Shown piece after piece: positions 62,497 to 64,000 of a stretch of DNA of 64,000 nucleotides; positions within the stretch are counted from its first letter, which is position 1, and the number at the start of each line of letters is the position of its first letter. The notes below the pieces were generated by a model, which saw only the letters and a program-made list of their open reading frames with translations, did no database searches and was not told the DNA's origin. Position numbers and translations under genes: made by a program. The DNA is from Nocardia macrotermitis. GTDB taxonomy: Bacteria > Actinomycetota > Actinomycetes > Mycobacteriales > Mycobacteriaceae. The stretch covers positions 124,001-188,000 of the forward strand of contig NZ_WEGK01000009.1 in assembly GCF_009604405.1 (NCBI RefSeq), read 5' to 3'.

Positions 62497-63639
62497 TCAG
62501 CTCTCGATCATACTGTTGTCCGCGGACGGGGCAATACTCCGGTCCGGCCCGTACTCGAGGGAATGCATCATCGAGCCTTCGGGATAAAGTTTGGCCTTCT
62601 CACGCTGATAGTTGGCGAACATCGAGCGCATCGCCAGAATGGTCTGGTCGAATTCGGTCGCGCGCAACTGCTCGCACTCGACATAACGGGCCTGCGCGAT
62701 CATCTGCCCATCCTCGATCGCGAGATGTTGCAGCACCGAATCCCGCATCAACCGCCGGGCCAGCATCCGCCCCAGCCGCCCCTGGCCGCGACCATCGGCG
62801 ACGGAGGTGTAGACGAAACGATTCTTGCCCTCGGCGATCGGATTGACACTCGCGATGATTCGCACCGGCATACGCCCCATGGTCAGCCAGGTGTCCTGAC
62901 ACACCGGGGTGAGCAGATCCGCGCGCGCGTGCATGCGATAGACGCGTTCTTTTCGGGCCCGCCCCGACAGTCGCCGCCGAACATTCGCCAGCAGCAGCAA
63001 CAGGCGAACCGACAGCGCGAAATCCGCCGACGGACCGTCGTCACGAATATGGAAATCCAGTTCGACACCGGGCCGGGCCGGATAGGTGCTGTCCGCCCGC
63101 ACACCGATGACCGGGGATTCTATCGCCGCGGGCCGCTCGGGCGAGGCGAAGAACGAACTCTCGGCATGCGCCCACGCGAAGTGCGGCATGTCCAGGTAGT
63201 GATCCATCCAGACCCGGATATCGCCACCGATGTCGAATGCGCCGGTGACGAGGATGCGATCCTCCGGCAGTCCGGCCAGATCGACCGGAAAGGGCGCCGC
63301 CGTCTCGTCCTCGATCGATATCCAGATCAGGCCGAGTTCTTCCCGGACATGGAATTTCCGGACGCCGCACTTGCGCTGGAAGGCGTCATCGGCACGGAAA
63401 ACCGACGGGATGTTCACACAATCGCCGTCGGTATTGAATCGGAAATGATGGAAATCACATCGGATATTCTCGCCGCGAATGCTGCCGCAGGACAGCGGAA
63501 TACCGCGATGGCCACACAGATCTTCCAACGCGCCCAGCCGACCGGACGTGGTGCGGAACACAACCACCGGTGTTCCCCAATAAATCACGCGCATCGGGTC
63601 GCGCGTCAACTCTTCGGATCGAAGCACAGGAAGCCACAT
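62497..63639 (-). CDS. Rieske-type non-haem iron oxygenase
   Basis: 380 residues from the ATG of MWLPVLRSEELTRD (GGAAAGG about 8 bases upstream); in-frame starts up to 63705 lack this. The Rieske [2Fe-2S] ligands are C42 and H44 (LCGHRG) and C61 and H64 (RCDFHHF). The mononuclear iron site lies in VWMDHYLDMPHFAWAH, with H153 and H158. The C-terminal half is longer and more basic than in ring-hydroxylating dioxygenases and resembles the single-component vanillate/PaO-type or lipid-modifying oxygenases. Reductase partner not in the window. Operon with the acyl-AMP ligase suggests action on a fatty acid. Confidence 0.85.
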   Translation of the reverse strand: MWLPVLRSEELTRDPMRVIYWGTPVVVFRTTSGRLGALEDLCGHRGIPLSCGSIRGENIRCDFHHFRFNTDGDCVNIPSVFRADDAFQRKCGVRKFHVREELGLIWISIEDETAAPFPVDLAGLPEDRILVTGAFDIGGDIRVWMDHYLDMPHFAWAHAESSFFASPERPAAIESPVIGVRADSTYPARPGVELDFHIRDDGPSADFALSVRLLLLLANVRRRLSGRARKERVYRMHARADLLTPVCQDTWLTMGRMPVRIIASVNPIAEGKNRFVYTSVADGRGQGRLGRMLARRLMRDSVLQHLAIEDGQMIAQARYVECEQLRATEFDQTILAMRSMFANYQREKAKLYPEGSMMHSLEYGPDRSIAPSADNSMIES

Positions 63640-63831
63640 CGACAACGCCTTTCCAAGGGACGAAGATGGCATGCTCAATAAATACTCGTTGCCCGGGCTC
63701 GACACCCGTCAGGTCCGATACCAACGGTGGAACTCAGATCCGCGATCAGTGTGCAGCACCCCGCCGGGCGATGCCAACTCGAAACCCCTCTTGTCACACG
63801 GCAGTTACCCAAGGTTTGAAAAATGCGCGAT
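63640..63831. other. Upstream region of the Rieske-FAAL operon
   Basis: 192 bp with the operon promoter. It is notably AT-richer than its surroundings (for example around 63665-63690 and 63800-63830). No palindrome long enough to call an operator. Confidence 0.4.
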
Positions 63832-64000
63832 TCAGTCCGTCTCGACCGCGAGGTATTCCTGTTCCGGTCGCCCGGTGCTGCCGTAGCGCAGCCGCATGCG
63901 TAGCGCGCCCGCACCCACCAGGGTGGCCAGGTAGCGCTGGGCGGTCGCGCGGGAGATGCCGGTCGCGGCGGAGACCTCGGCGGCGGACAGGGCCGCGGGC
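63832..64000 (-). CDS. C-terminal fragment of a helix-turn-helix regulator, cut by window end
   Basis: The last 56 codons read PAALSAAEVSAATGISRATA, then QRYLATLVGAGALRMRLRYG and GRPEQEYLAVETD. This is the HTH of CitB/DcuR-type response regulators of two-component systems (the SRATAQRYL and YGxTGRPE.EY pattern). The receiver domain would be to the right of the window. It is oriented toward the Rieske-FAAL operon and could regulate it. Confidence 0.7.
   Translation of the reverse strand, partial: PAALSAAEVSAATGISRATAQRYLATLVGAGALRMRLRYGSTGRPEQEYLAVETD

Overview
The window is high-GC actinobacterial DNA, most likely from Nocardia or a close relative in the Mycobacteriales. The evidence is the lgt-trp-his-nad-bio gene order, a PriA-type HisA with no trpF nearby, a predicted mycothiol-dependent DinB-fold protein, an F420/FMN split-barrel protein, BsaP next to bioB, and many genes with a -10 box directly before a GTG/ATG start. 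From memory, the backbone matches the M. tuberculosis region from dnaE1 to lgt, read in the opposite direction.

Layout. 1-6511 (minus): lgt (cut by the window edge), trpA, trpB, trpC, a Trp-associated membrane protein and trpE. The trpB 3' end has been copied twice as an exact 110-bp tandem repeat between trpB and trpA. 6720-8322: a small unknown protein, a membrane protein and a MarR regulator. 8437-15393 (minus): hisI, hisF, an IMPase-family gene, hisA/priA, a 40-residue ORF, hisH, hisB, hisC and hisD. 15576-19857: a PPOX protein, a DinB-fold protein, a Ser/Thr kinase and a winged-helix protein. 19956-24487: nadC, nadB and nadA, divergent from an NrtR regulator whose operator covers its -10 box. 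24660-26600: DedA and a renal-type dipeptidase.

26600-34800 is an accessory and decayed stretch. It holds an IS256-family transposase remnant, a 60-residue basic protein, a 5'-truncated quinone oxidoreductase, a half-MFS protein with a repeated Pro/Gln/Tyr tail, an SDR/HxlR pair, an XRE/DUF397 locus with small proteins, and a MarR/metallo-beta-lactamase-fold pair.

34812-41003 is the biotin locus: a DUF2567 protein, bsaP, bioB, bioQ, bioD, bioF and bioA, with three BioQ boxes. 41183-46847: a MarR-GNAT fusion, glgX/treX and treY. 46919-55520: a DUF2235 hydrolase, dnaE1, a LacI regulator, a small membrane protein and ilvA. 55781-64000: a class C beta-lactamase-like hydrolase, a secreted alpha/beta hydrolase, treZ (apart from treXY), a GNAT, a fatty-acyl-AMP ligase, a Rieske oxygenase, and the C-terminus of a regulator cut by the window end.

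How it works together. The trp and his genes are mostly coupled by ATGA/GTGA overlaps, and PriA would serve both pathways. NrtR probably controls nadABC and BioQ the bio genes. TreX, TreY and TreZ together convert glycogen to trehalose. I saw no tRNA, rRNA or CRISPR array.
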